From an uncultured Alphaproteobacteria bacterium (GTDB taxonomy: Bacteria > Pseudomonadota > Alphaproteobacteria > Rhodobacterales > Rhodobacteraceae): DNA of 64,000 nt. Below, piece after piece: positions 20,165-28,475 of the stretch. How positions within the stretch are numbered: the first letter of the stretch is position 1; each line of letters begins with the position of its first letter. A program made the translations under genes and the position numbers. The notes beneath the pieces were generated by a model. It saw nothing but the letters and a program-made list of their open reading frames with translations, made no database searches and was not told the origin of the DNA. The stretch lies in NCBI GenBank assembly GCA_902611475.1, contig CACLZW010000005.1, forward strand, positions 19,720 through 83,719. The letters are read 5' to 3'.

Positions 20165-21058
20165 ATGAATGAAATTATTGATGGAAAAAAGTTTTCGCAA
20201 ACTCTGCGCAGTAAAGTAAAAAGATATGTAGACATCATAAAAGAAAAACACGGGATAACCCCAGGTTTAGCAGTAATACTTGTTGGGATGGATCCTGCGA
20301 GCCAAGTATATGTTAGAAATAAAGGCAAGCAAACCTTAGAAGCAGGAATGAACTCCTATGAGCATAAGCTGGATGCATCAATTTCTTCCGATGTACTACT
20401 TAACCTCATAAAAAAATTAAATAACGATGTAAATGTTCATGGAATTTTATGCCAACTACCTTTACCTGACCATCTGAATGAAAAAGAAGTAATTAATTCT
20501 ATCGATCCAAAAAAAGATGTGGATGGATTTCATATATCAAATGTTGGCCTTCTTAATACGGGTCAAAAATCAATGATCCCCTGTACGCCATTAGGGTGTT
20601 TATTATTACTCAAAGACAGGCTTGGAAACCTTTCAGGTAAAAACGCAGTAATTGTAGGTAGATCAAATATAGTTGGTAAGCCGATGGCTAATTTACTTCT
20701 ACAAGAAAATTGTACTGTAACCATTGCTCACTCTCGAACAGAGCATATAGAAACTATATGTGCACAAGCTGATATTATCGTTGCCGCTGTAGGAAGGCCT
20801 GAGATGATTAAAAAAGAATGGGTAAAGCCTGGGGCTACAGTCATAGATGTTGGAATAAACCGCGTGACAAAAAATATTGATGGAGATGAAAAAACTACTT
20901 TGGTGGGTGATGTTTGTTTTACTGATATGGCTGGTTTAGTAGCTGGCGTCACACCTGTACCAGGCGGAGTAGGACCAATGACTATAGCTTGTCTTTTAGC
21001 AAATACCGTTACTGCATGCTATAGATCACAAGACCTATCTGATCCAGAGTTTACTTGA
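20165..21058 (+). CDS. folD: Methylenetetrahydrofolate dehydrogenase/cyclohydrolase
   Basis: Bifunctional enzyme that takes 5,10-methylene-THF to 10-formyl-THF with NADP. Catalytic Tyr49 and Lys53 are in [23 protein letters not shown] and [11 protein letters not shown] (cofactor loop) and [10 protein letters not shown] all match the family. Length 297 is normal. AGAGG lies seven bases upstream of the ATG. The stop overlaps the start of a micro-ORF (TGATG). Together with Fhs it links sarcosine oxidation to formate. Confidence 0.97.
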   Translation: MNEIIDGKKFSQTLRSKVKRYVDIIKEKHGITPGLAVILVGMDPASQVYVRNKGKQTLEAGMNSYEHKLDASISSDVLLNLIKKLNNDVNVHGILCQLPLPDHLNEKEVINSIDPKKDVDGFHISNVGLLNTGQKSMIPCTPLGCLLLLKDRLGNLSGKNAVIVGRSNIVGKPMANLLLQENCTVTIAHSRTEHIETICAQADIIVAAVGRPEMIKKEWVKPGATVIDVGINRVTKNIDGDEKTTLVGDVCFTDMAGLVAGVTPVPGGVGPMTIACLLANTVTACYRSQDLSDPEFT

Positions 21059-21138
21059 TGATTATTTTTGGAGCTTTTTTATTAATTCTTAATTTCGTAA
21101 TATTGTTTATCGATTATTCGTATGAGTTCTTCTTTTGA
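21058..21138 (+). CDS. Micro-ORF, 26-residue hydrophobic peptide coupled to folD and the NrtS-like gene
   Basis: Read by hand. The ATG at 21058 shares its A with the folD stop (TGATG), and the TGA at 21136-21138 overlaps the TTG start of the next gene (TTGA). The peptide starts [13 protein letters not shown] and ends DYSYEFFF, one likely transmembrane helix. Both junctions are typical of translational coupling. It may be a real small membrane protein beside NrtS, or a coupling leader that only carries ribosomes to the next start. No homologue is claimed. Confidence 0.4.
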   Translation: MIIFGAFLLILNFVILFIDYSYEFFF

Positions 21139-21389
21139 AAAATATAACAACACACTATAGCTTTTTAAATCTTGCCCTCCGAAAAAGTGTAGTAAAAAGA
21201 GCTGTAAGGATTGCTCTAATCGTTGGTTGTATCCTTGCCCTGATAAATCATGGCGATAGAATTATTTTTCAAGATATGAAATCAGTCGATTGGTTTAAAA
21301 TTCTTTTAACTTTCTGTGTGCCGTACTGTGTTTCTACTATTTCATCTGTTTTGGCGATAAAACGAGAAATCGAGATAAATGAGTCCTAA
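21135..21389 (+). CDS. NrtS-like nitrate/nitrite transporter small membrane protein
   Basis: 84 residues with two hydrophobic helices, about 24-41 and 55-75. The pattern RIALIVGCILALINHGD, then WFKILLTFCVPYCVST, resembles the NrtS family, small proteins reported as nitrate/nitrite transporters. The start is TTG at 21135, overlapping the stop of a 26-codon upstream ORF, with no clear SD of its own. It lies in the catabolic operon between folD and an SDR gene. Family assignment is from memory of the motif and is moderate; transport of nitrate in this context is inference. Confidence 0.6.
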   Translation: MKNITTHYSFLNLALRKSVVKRAVRIALIVGCILALINHGDRIIFQDMKSVDWFKILLTFCVPYCVSTISSVLAIKREIEINES

Positions 21390-21431
21390 AAAAGAAAGTT
21401 TTCTTTATAATTAATTCTTATAGAGGTGTTG

Positions 21432-22271
21432 ATGGAAAAAAAAATTTTGCTTACAGGCGCAGGAGGTAGATTGGGTTCTTATCTTAGAGAGCCCCTTTCA
21501 GAAATTTGTGACACATTGGTGTCAACTGACATAAAAGAAAATATTGGAAAACTCAAAGAAAATGAAAAATATTTCTCAGCTGATTTATCAAATTTTAATC
21601 AAATATGTGACCTAACAAAAGGCGTTTCACTAATCTGCCATTTTGGAGCTTTAGTCGACGAAGTGCCATTTAACGATATGCTAGGCGCTAATTTCATTGG
21701 CTCCTATAATATTTGGGAAGCAGCTCGCCTAAATAACTGCAAGAGGGTAGTTTACGCAAGTTCTATACATGCAGTCGGCATGTATAAAAGAACAAAAACA
21801 TTAAGGCCGAAAACCGCACACCGAGCCGATGGGTTTTATGGGCTATCAAAATGTTTTACTGAAAATTTGGCTCGTATGTATCACGATAAATGTGATATTG
21901 AAGCGGTGTGCTTACGAATTGCTACATGTTCACCGGTAACAACGCAAAGAAGTTTAACAAGTTGGCTATCATATGATGACTTAGTTCAATTGGTTATGAG
22001 AGCGATTGATACTGCGCACACCGGTTATTCAGTCATTTATGGAGTATCAGACAATGATCGTTCTAATTTGAGCAACATAGACTCTGGGCATATTGGTTTC
22101 AAACCCAAAGATAATGCTGAGATTTACGCAAATAAAATTTTTGCGGGTGACTTAACAGAAGAATTAGAAGACGAAGGCAATAAATTACATGGGGGTCCAT
22201 TTGCATCAACTGATTTAGGAGTTAGCGCGATGGATAAAATGAAAATAGTTTATTCGCATAAGGGGGATTAA
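21432..22271 (+). CDS. NAD-dependent epimerase/dehydratase-fold protein, uronate dehydrogenase-like
   Basis: Extended-type SDR, 279 residues from ATG 21432, preferred over GTG 21426 because AGAGG lies five bases upstream. The glycine motif TGAGGRLGS is at 8-16, the catalytic triad region is YASSIH (Ser110/111) and YGLSK (Tyr136, Lys140). The YGLSKCFTENLARMY block, LRIATC, and a C-terminal GFKPKDNAE motif are those of bacterial uronate dehydrogenase. Those enzymes oxidise the hemiacetal of a uronic acid to its lactone. Substrate here is not certain. It is followed after 4 bases by a ThDP enzyme gene, so the two probably act on one pathway. Confidence 0.7.
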   Translation: MEKKILLTGAGGRLGSYLREPLSEICDTLVSTDIKENIGKLKENEKYFSADLSNFNQICDLTKGVSLICHFGALVDEVPFNDMLGANFIGSYNIWEAARLNNCKRVVYASSIHAVGMYKRTKTLRPKTAHRADGFYGLSKCFTENLARMYHDKCDIEAVCLRIATCSPVTTQRSLTSWLSYDDLVQLVMRAIDTAHTGYSVIYGVSDNDRSNLSNIDSGHIGFKPKDNAEIYANKIFAGDLTEELEDEGNKLHGGPFASTDLGVSAMDKMKIVYSHKGD

Positions 22272-22275
22272 CCAG

Positions 22276-24021
22276 ATGAAAGATAATAATATGGTTCGAG
22301 GAGGACAGCTTTTAGCTAAATCTTTCAAAGAGAAAGGAATAAACCATGTATTTACACTTGCAGGTGGTTTTTGCAACCCTGCACTTGAGGGTTTCATGAA
22401 TCATCAAATACCTGTGATAAATTGCCCACATGAACAAATTGCAGGTCATTTGGCAGACGGCCATACAAGACTTTCGAGAAAACCCTCTGTTTGTTTGGTT
22501 GGTCCGGAGGGGTTTGCAAATGCTATACCTGCCATGATGGAGGCGTGGGGGGAACGATCTCCTGTAATTTTTGTTACAGGCTCATCCACTCTTAAAAAGC
22601 AAGGCGCTGGAGGATTTAAGGAAATAGATGACGTTTCTATCGCAAGACCACTTACAAAATACAGTGCATCAATAACAGATGGAAATAGAATTCCTGAGTT
22701 CGTGGATAGAGCTTGGAGAATAGCGACAAGTGGTTATCCAGGCCCGGTCCATCTAAGTATGCCTGTAGACATAATGTTTTCTTCCTTTGATGAAAGCGCC
22801 TCAGATATGGAGCGTCCATTCACTAGAAAAGAACCAAAGACCTATAAAGCATGGCCTGAGCCCTCAGCACTAAATGAGATAATAGGTATTATAAAGTCTT
22901 CAAAAAAACCCATAATTATCGGTGGACATGGGATATGGTGGTCAAAAAACGAAGATCTGTTAAAGCAAGTGGGGGATGAAATCAAAATACCAATTTTTAA
23001 TGTGCCATATCACCAAAAATTATTAAATGAAAATTGCAAGGCCTTTCTAGGGCTTGCCGATGTGCATCAGTACCATCCTTCAAAGTTTGCGTTCAATGAG
23101 TCTGACTGCATTATCATGGTTGGAGGTCGCTTGGATAATCAAATGAATTTTGGCAATCCACCATTATTTCCAGCGAGTTCGAGGTTAATATGTGTCAACG
23201 GATCGCATGAAGAAATAGAATTTAATAGAGCGGCTGACCATTTGCTTTTGAGTGATCCTGGAGCTTTTTTTGAATGTCTACTAGAGACATACAACGGAGA
23301 TAAATTCTCTTTAGAAAAAGATTGGCTAGCTAAAAATATTGAGGAAAGAAAAAAATGGGTCACTGCGTCTGTAAACAATCTTGTTGAAACAACGAATTCT
23401 CCAGCATGGAGTGGCGGAAAAATTCACCCTTTAGAGCTTTCTCTTTCGGTACAAAAGTGTATGACAGACCAAGATATCTTAGTTTTTGATGGAGGTAATA
23501 CTCACTTTTGGTCAGAAATTGCTGTTAATATAATGGCCTCCAATGGATTAGCTCTTTCTCAAATAATGCACCCTGGTTCCTATTCAATGCTGGGCGTTGG
23601 AGTATCATTTGCTCTGTCGGCAAAACGTCTAAATAAAGAAAAGACGATTGTATTAATTTCTGGAGACGGTGCTTTCCTTAGTGGGGGTTTATCCATTGAG
23701 ACAGCCTTTCAAGAAAACCTGCCGATTGTTATAATTATCGATAACAATGGTGGTTTAGATTGTATATCGCAACAACAGGAAAGATTGTTCAAGGATGGAT
23801 CTCACTTTGCAACAGATTTCAGAGATATACCATTTCATGGAATGTTTGAGGGAATGGGGGGTTATGGGGAGCTGGTAACTCACAAAGATGAGATTCAAGG
23901 AGCTGTGAGGCGAGCAATAGACAGCGGGAAACCTGCTTGTGTTAACGTAAAAACAAAAGGCGTTATCAGCCCAATTGTTGCGGCTACAAGCGATAAAAGA
24001 GATAAAGCTTCAATAGAATAA
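22276..24021 (+). CDS. Thiamine diphosphate-dependent enzyme of the acetolactate synthase/2-hydroxyacyl-CoA lyase superfamily
   Basis: 581 residues with the full three-domain fold. The N-terminal Pyr domain has the catalytic glutamate Glu53 in CPHEQIAGHLADG; the GGFKEIDDVSIARPLTKYS stretch recalls oxalyl-CoA decarboxylase and hydroxyacyl-CoA lyase. The PP domain has the ThDP motif GDGAFLS (about 462) through DNNGG (about 489). It is not a clear match to acetolactate synthase, glyoxylate carboligase or Xsc. Placement between a uronate-DH-like SDR and an HIUase-like protein suggests carbon-carbon cleavage or condensation of a 2-oxo acid. Exact substrate unknown. Confidence 0.75.
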   Translation: MKDNNMVRGGQLLAKSFKEKGINHVFTLAGGFCNPALEGFMNHQIPVINCPHEQIAGHLADGHTRLSRKPSVCLVGPEGFANAIPAMMEAWGERSPVIFVTGSSTLKKQGAGGFKEIDDVSIARPLTKYSASITDGNRIPEFVDRAWRIATSGYPGPVHLSMPVDIMFSSFDESASDMERPFTRKEPKTYKAWPEPSALNEIIGIIKSSKKPIIIGGHGIWWSKNEDLLKQVGDEIKIPIFNVPYHQKLLNENCKAFLGLADVHQYHPSKFAFNESDCIIMVGGRLDNQMNFGNPPLFPASSRLICVNGSHEEIEFNRAADHLLLSDPGAFFECLLETYNGDKFSLEKDWLAKNIEERKKWVTASVNNLVETTNSPAWSGGKIHPLELSLSVQKCMTDQDILVFDGGNTHFWSEIAVNIMASNGLALSQIMHPGSYSMLGVGVSFALSAKRLNKEKTIVLISGDGAFLSGGLSIETAFQENLPIVIIIDNNGGLDCISQQQERLFKDGSHFATDFRDIPFHGMFEGMGGYGELVTHKDEIQGAVRRAIDSGKPACVNVKTKGVISPIVAATSDKRDKASIE

Positions 24022-24023
24022 TA

Positions 24024-24365
24024 ATGCCCTCAATAAGCACACATGTATTAAATTCTGAAAACGGTACTCATGTTGCCGGTCTAACAGTTACCCTTACACA
24101 TATTGAGCCAGATGGAGCAAAAAAGAACATATTCTCTAATAAAACCAACACAGGGGGCCGCCTTTTAGAGGACTTTGACTTTCCCCTTAAAAGCAATGAA
24201 ATTTTTGAGATTGAATTTAAACTATCAGATATTCATATGAAAAAAAAAGGTATATACTGTAGAGATATAATTTTCAGGGTATCTTTTAGTTCAGAAAATG
24301 AAAAATTCCATATTCCTATCATCGTATCTCAAAATGGCGCCTCTACTTGGTGGTCAGGAGAATAA
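24024..24365 (+). CDS. Transthyretin/5-hydroxyisourate hydrolase-like protein with altered C-terminal motif
   Basis: 113 residues, full length for the HIUase/transthyretin-related family. It has STHVLN with His7, GGR with Arg46, and FHIPIIVS with His96, the three catalytic-site residues of HIUase. The diagnostic C-terminal YRGS is replaced by WWSG followed by Glu113. In the family, loss of YRGS goes with loss of hydroxyisourate activity, so a different hydrolytic substrate is likely. No other urate-pathway gene (OHCU decarboxylase, urate oxidase, allantoinase) is in the window. It starts 2 bases after the ThDP gene. Confidence 0.75.
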   Translation: MPSISTHVLNSENGTHVAGLTVTLTHIEPDGAKKNIFSNKTNTGGRLLEDFDFPLKSNEIFEIEFKLSDIHMKKKGIYCRDIIFRVSFSSENEKFHIPIIVSQNGASTWWSGE

Positions 24366-24367
24366 AA

Positions 24368-25495
24368 ATGAATATTCAAAATAAGCTGAATTTCTCTAGA
24401 AGGATCAGAAGAACACCTTTTACCACCTCTGTCGAAAAGTATGGAGTAACGGGTTTTTCCGTTGTGAACCATACACTACTTCCCAAGTCATTTCAAAACT
24501 CAATTGAAGATGATTATTTGCACCTACAAAAACATGCTCAAATTTGGGACGTTGGCTGTCAAAGGCAAGTTGAAATTAAAGGTAAAGACGCACTCAAACT
24601 AATTGAGTTAATGACGCCTAGATCAATCTCAGAACTCCAACCAGGAAAATGTCTTTACATTCCCTTGACCGATGAAAATGGTGGTATAATCAATGATCCT
24701 ATTCTTATCAAAATAAGTGCCGATCATTTCTATCTATCCGTTGCAGACTCAGATGTGTTATTGTGGGCTAGAGGGTTAGCTATTGGTTTTGGCTTAAGCG
24801 TAAGAATAAGAGAACCTGACGTGTGGCCTTTGGCAGTACAAGGACCAAAAGCTGCCGATGTTTTGGCCAAAGTTTTTGGTGAGCGGATATATTCAATTAA
24901 AAAATTCAATTTCGACTATTTTTCACTTGAAGGCTCTTCTCAACTTATAGCCAAAACCGGTTACTCTAGAATTGGTGGTTTTGAAATCTATCTGTCTCGA
25001 CCAGAACTCGGTTCATCTCTATGGGAAACAATTTTAGAAGCTGGTAGATCAGAAAACATAAGGCCAGGATCTCCAAACATAATAGATAGAGTTGAAGCAG
25101 GATTATTATCCTTTGGTAATGAAATGACCGTGGAGAACACACCACTTGAATGTAACATGGATAAGTTCTTGGATATAAATAAAGAAGCAGATTATATTGG
25201 GAAAAAAGTTCTCCAGCGGCAGATCAGATATGGCATTAAAAGACGTATAAGAGGTGTTATTTATAAAGGACCAAAACTTCCAACAATATCAAGACCTTTA
25301 CAAGTTTTTGATATAGATAAAAGAACTATAGTCGGGAGCTTAACTTCAGGAGCATTCTCACCACATTTTAAGAGAAATATTGGGGTTGGTATGATCAAAT
25401 ATGGATACTGGGATAATAACAAAAAAATATTAGTTAATATCGCTGATCGGGAGTTTAGAGAAGGATTAATCAAAGACCTTCCTTTAATTCAATGA
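24368..25495 (+). CDS. GcvT-family THF methyltransferase, DMSP demethylase (DmdA)-like
   Basis: 375 residues from ATG 24368; AGGAG lies seven bases upstream, so I rejected the TTG at 24347. The sequence follows DmdA closely: SRRIRRTPFTTSVE at the start, then DYLHLQKHAQIWDVG, RQVEIKGKDA, LMTPRSISELQPGKC, SVADSDVLLWARGLA, EPDVWPLAVQGPKA, GYSRIGGFEIY. DmdA transfers a methyl group from DMSP to THF. Two positions I recall as common in DmdA differ (DYWHL is DYLHL, and the GWS/GYSKQGG loop is GYSRIGG). Its place before two carnitine-catabolic genes raises the possibility of betaine or another onium substrate. Confidence 0.7.
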   Translation: MNIQNKLNFSRRIRRTPFTTSVEKYGVTGFSVVNHTLLPKSFQNSIEDDYLHLQKHAQIWDVGCQRQVEIKGKDALKLIELMTPRSISELQPGKCLYIPLTDENGGIINDPILIKISADHFYLSVADSDVLLWARGLAIGFGLSVRIREPDVWPLAVQGPKAADVLAKVFGERIYSIKKFNFDYFSLEGSSQLIAKTGYSRIGGFEIYLSRPELGSSLWETILEAGRSENIRPGSPNIIDRVEAGLLSFGNEMTVENTPLECNMDKFLDINKEADYIGKKVLQRQIRYGIKRRIRGVIYKGPKLPTISRPLQVFDIDKRTIVGSLTSGAFSPHFKRNIGVGMIKYGYWDNNKKILVNIADREFREGLIKDLPLIQ

Positions 25496-25502
25496 GGTAA
25501 GA

Positions 25503-26408
25503 ATGGCTCTGGCTATTAATAAAAATGTATTTATTACATGTGCTGTGACTGGTTCTGGAAGTTCACAAGATAAAAGTCGAGAAGTACCAAGGTCGCCAAA
25601 AGAAATTGCAGATAGTGCGATTGAAGCCGCTAAAGCTGGAGCGGCTATTGTACATTGTCATGTTAGAGATCCCGATACCGGAATACCAAGTCGGCGGGTT
25701 GATCTCTATGAAGAAGTAACAAAAAGGATTAGAGACTCCGAAACGGATGTCGTTTTGAACTTAACTACCGGAATGGGAGGTGATATTTATCTTGGTCTGG
25801 ACACTGAAAACCCACTGCCACTTAAAGAACCAGAAACAGATATGATAGGGGCGTCGGAAAGAATAAAGCATCTTGTTACATGTAAGCCAGAAATTTGTAC
25901 TTTAGATTGTGGCACAATGAATTTTGCTGAGGATAACTATGTAATGACCAACACGCCGGGAATGCTAATGGCGATGGCTTCAAAGATCACCAATTTAGGT
26001 ATTCTTCCTGAGATTGAAGTTTTTGATACAGGACATCTGTGGCTGGCAAAAAAACTTGTTAACGAAGGTCTGATAAGAGATCCCGTTCTTTTACAGCTTT
26101 GTATGGGTATACCCTGGGGCGCACCAAATGATATAAATACGTTTATGTCTTTAGTGAATAATATTCCAAAGGGCTGGACTTGGTCTGCATTTTCCATAGG
26201 GCAATTTCAGATCCCTTATGTTGCAATGGCTACTCTGGCAGGAGGAAATGTCAGAGTGGGGTTGGAAGATAATATCTGGTTGGAAAAAGGCCGGTTAGCA
26301 AAGAATTACCAGTTGGTTGAAAAAGCTGTAAATGTCATCGAAAACTCCGGCAGTAAGGTCATGTCAGCAAAGGAAGTTCGTGACAAACTTCGTTTGAAAA
26401 AACAATAA
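25503..26408 (+). CDS. BKACE-family 3-keto acid cleavage enzyme (dehydrocarnitine cleavage likely)
   Basis: 301-residue zinc enzyme of the beta-keto acid cleavage family. The metal ligands are His51 and His53 in VHCHVRDPDTG and Glu255 in VGLEDN; NLTTGMGGD and CTLDCGTMN fill the active site. The family condenses a 3-keto acid with acetyl-CoA and releases acetoacetate plus a new CoA ester. Being immediately upstream of carnitine dehydrogenase, the likely substrate is 3-dehydrocarnitine, giving betainyl-CoA and acetoacetate. It is two bases ahead of that gene. Other 3-keto acids cannot be excluded by sequence alone. Confidence 0.85.
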   Translation: MALAINKNVFITCAVTGSGSSQDKSREVPRSPKEIADSAIEAAKAGAAIVHCHVRDPDTGIPSRRVDLYEEVTKRIRDSETDVVLNLTTGMGGDIYLGLDTENPLPLKEPETDMIGASERIKHLVTCKPEICTLDCGTMNFAEDNYVMTNTPGMLMAMASKITNLGILPEIEVFDTGHLWLAKKLVNEGLIRDPVLLQLCMGIPWGAPNDINTFMSLVNNIPKGWTWSAFSIGQFQIPYVAMATLAGGNVRVGLEDNIWLEKGRLAKNYQLVEKAVNVIENSGSKVMSAKEVRDKLRLKKQ

Positions 26409-26410
26409 TT

Positions 26411-27877
26411 ATGAAAAATTTAAGTGTGACATGCATAGGAGCTGGCGTAATAGGGTCTGGTTGGGCTGCCCGCTTATTAGTTAATGGAATAAATGTAAAC
26501 GTTTTTGATAAGCGCCCAGAAAGCTACAATAGAACACGATTGTCCGTTGAAAGAGCTAAAAAATATTTCTCTCAATTAACAAAGGCCCCTTTAAGAGAAA
26601 TGGGCAGTCTTACTTTTGAAAAATCTTTGGAAGGTGCTGTAAAAACGTCCACTCATATAATTGAAAGTCTTCCAGAAAATTTACAATTGAAGCATAACCT
26701 TTATAAAGAAATTGAGCAGATTTCAAATAATTCAATTATTTTGTCGTCTACTTCAGGTTTCAAGCCCACTGACCTTCAAAAGTATATGAAAAATCCTCAG
26801 AATTTGCTTGTTACACACCCTTTCAACCCGGTGTATCTGATACCTTTGGTCGAAGTAGTTCCAGGTCAAGAAAGAGATCAGAATCTTGTTGAAGATGTGC
26901 ATCATTTATTGGAATACATAGGCATGGTACCTATAATAATCAAAAAAGAAATAGATGCTTTTGTCGCTGACAGGATATTAGAGGCGATGTGGCGTGAAGC
27001 TTTGTGGCTTATAAAAGATGATATTTGCACAACTAAGGAGCTAGACGATATTATCACGTCTAGCTTTGGAATACGATTTGCTCAAATGGGAATGTTTGAA
27101 AGTTACCGTATTGCTGGAGGGGATAAAGGCATGCGTCATTTCCTTGATCAATTTGGTCCCGCACTTAAATGGCCTTGGTCCCGATTAACAGATGTACCAG
27201 AGTTTAATTCTGATTTAATAGATAAAATTTGTTCTCAATCAGATGCTCAATCAGATATGTATAGCATCTCCGAGTTAGAAGATATTAGGGACAAAAACTT
27301 GGTTGAATTACAGAAAGCTCTTCGCAACAACCGTTGGGGATCTGGACGAACATTAGCGAGCTATGAAAAAGATCTTTTCGATGAACAATCAAAAGAGGCA
27401 GAAAAAGCTAGTGGAAAAATAAGTAGTGACCTGCTAATTACCTATACAAAAACGATACCTCCTGAATGGGCAGATTATAATGGTCATATGACAGAATATC
27501 GCTATCTCAACTGTTTTGGCGATGCATCAGATGCTGTGATGCTCCATATAGGCTGTGATAAAGCCTATATTGAAGCTGGCAATTCCTATTTCACCGTTGA
27601 GACAAATATTAGGCACCTAAACGAGCTTAAGGTAGGGCAAGAAGTATATATAGAAACTAAAGTTATAAAAGGAACTGAGAAAAAACTGCATGTTTTTCAT
27701 ATGTTGCGAAATAAAGAAGGAGAACTTTTTGCTACCGGTGAACATCTTCTTCTACACGTTTCTTTAAAAACCAGAAAAACTTGTCCAGCTAGTAAACCTC
27801 TTATCGACAAATTGGTAGAACTTCAACAGCAACATCAAGAAACAAGTGTTCCATCAGAGCCGAAAATAATTATTTAG
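26411..27877 (+). CDS. L-carnitine dehydrogenase fused to betainyl-CoA thioesterase
   Basis: 488 residues in two parts. Residues 1-about 320 are a 3-hydroxyacyl-CoA-dehydrogenase-type Rossmann enzyme (GAGVIGSGWA, 10-19; THPFNPVYLIPLVEVV; AFVADRILEAMWREALW). Residues about 345-475 are a hot-dog thioesterase (WADYNGHMTEYRY near 353). Such fusions are known for L-carnitine dehydrogenase in rhizobia, where the second domain hydrolyses betainyl-CoA. With BKACE the pair can convert carnitine to glycine betaine and acetoacetate. It is last in the operon and convergent with the AhpD-like gene 28 bases on. Confidence 0.88.
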   Translation: MKNLSVTCIGAGVIGSGWAARLLVNGINVNVFDKRPESYNRTRLSVERAKKYFSQLTKAPLREMGSLTFEKSLEGAVKTSTHIIESLPENLQLKHNLYKEIEQISNNSIILSSTSGFKPTDLQKYMKNPQNLLVTHPFNPVYLIPLVEVVPGQERDQNLVEDVHHLLEYIGMVPIIIKKEIDAFVADRILEAMWREALWLIKDDICTTKELDDIITSSFGIRFAQMGMFESYRIAGGDKGMRHFLDQFGPALKWPWSRLTDVPEFNSDLIDKICSQSDAQSDMYSISELEDIRDKNLVELQKALRNNRWGSGRTLASYEKDLFDEQSKEAEKASGKISSDLLITYTKTIPPEWADYNGHMTEYRYLNCFGDASDAVMLHIGCDKAYIEAGNSYFTVETNIRHLNELKVGQEVYIETKVIKGTEKKLHVFHMLRNKEGELFATGEHLLLHVSLKTRKTCPASKPLIDKLVELQQQHQETSVPSEPKIII

Positions 27878-27905
27878 TACCTTTATTAAATAGTTACTAA
27901 AATTT

Positions 27906-28475
27906 TTATCGGCCCATAGCATAGAATTCTTCATTAGGTAACATTGAAAATGTGTTAGCTAGTCGGTTACTCATAGCAAAGAAAGAGGCAACTGAGGCTA
28001 TTCTCCACGCGTCTTCAATATCAAAACCAAAACTTTCTAAAATTTTAAAATCAGAGTCATTTATGCTCTGTGATTCCTTTGCTACTTTCACGGCAAAATC
28101 AAGCATAGCACGTTGTCTCTCAGTTATTTTGCTCTTTTTATAGTTTATAGCTATTTGGTCTGAAATATTTTTATCTTTGGATCTTATTCTCAAAACCGCT
28201 CCATGAGAAACGACACAATAAAGACAATCATTTTGTGCGGAGGTAGCCACAACGATCATCTCCAATTCGGCTTTAGTTATATTACATTCTGTCTCCATAA
28301 TAGCATCGTAGTAAGTACAAAAACCTCTAAACTCATCAGGTTTTCTTGCCATTATCATAAAGACATTTGGTACAAAGCCTGTCTTTTCTTGCACTGACTG
28401 AATCTTCGTTTTCACGTCCTCTGGTAAATCCTCCAAATTTGGTATCGCCGATCTGCTAATAGGTCTATTGTCCAT
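27906..28475 (-). CDS. AhpD-like/peroxidase-related carboxymuconolactone decarboxylase family protein
   Basis: 189 residues from the ATG at 28475 (GGAGAG lies five bases upstream; the longer reading from 28568 is inside liuC). The redox motif CLYCVVSHGAVLR is the AhpD-type CxxC followed by histidine, and the flanking helices match the peroxidase-related group of this family. Members reduce or detoxify peroxides, but many have no defined role. It overlaps the end of liuC by 11 bases and closes the leucine/urease run. Confidence 0.8.
   Translation of the reverse strand: MDNRPISRSAIPNLEDLPEDVKTKIQSVQEKTGFVPNVFMIMARKPDEFRGFCTYYDAIMETECNITKAELEMIVVATSAQNDCLYCVVSHGAVLRIRSKDKNISDQIAINYKKSKITERQRAMLDFAVKVAKESQSINDSDFKILESFGFDIEDAWRIASVASFFAMSNRLANTFSMLPNEEFYAMGR

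Noticed and set aside
22276..24021. ThDP enzyme as sulfoacetaldehyde acetyltransferase (Xsc) or acetolactate synthase
   Set aside because: The regions around the catalytic glutamate and the GGFKEIDDVSIARP stretch do not match either well, and no partner genes (pta, ilvN) are near.
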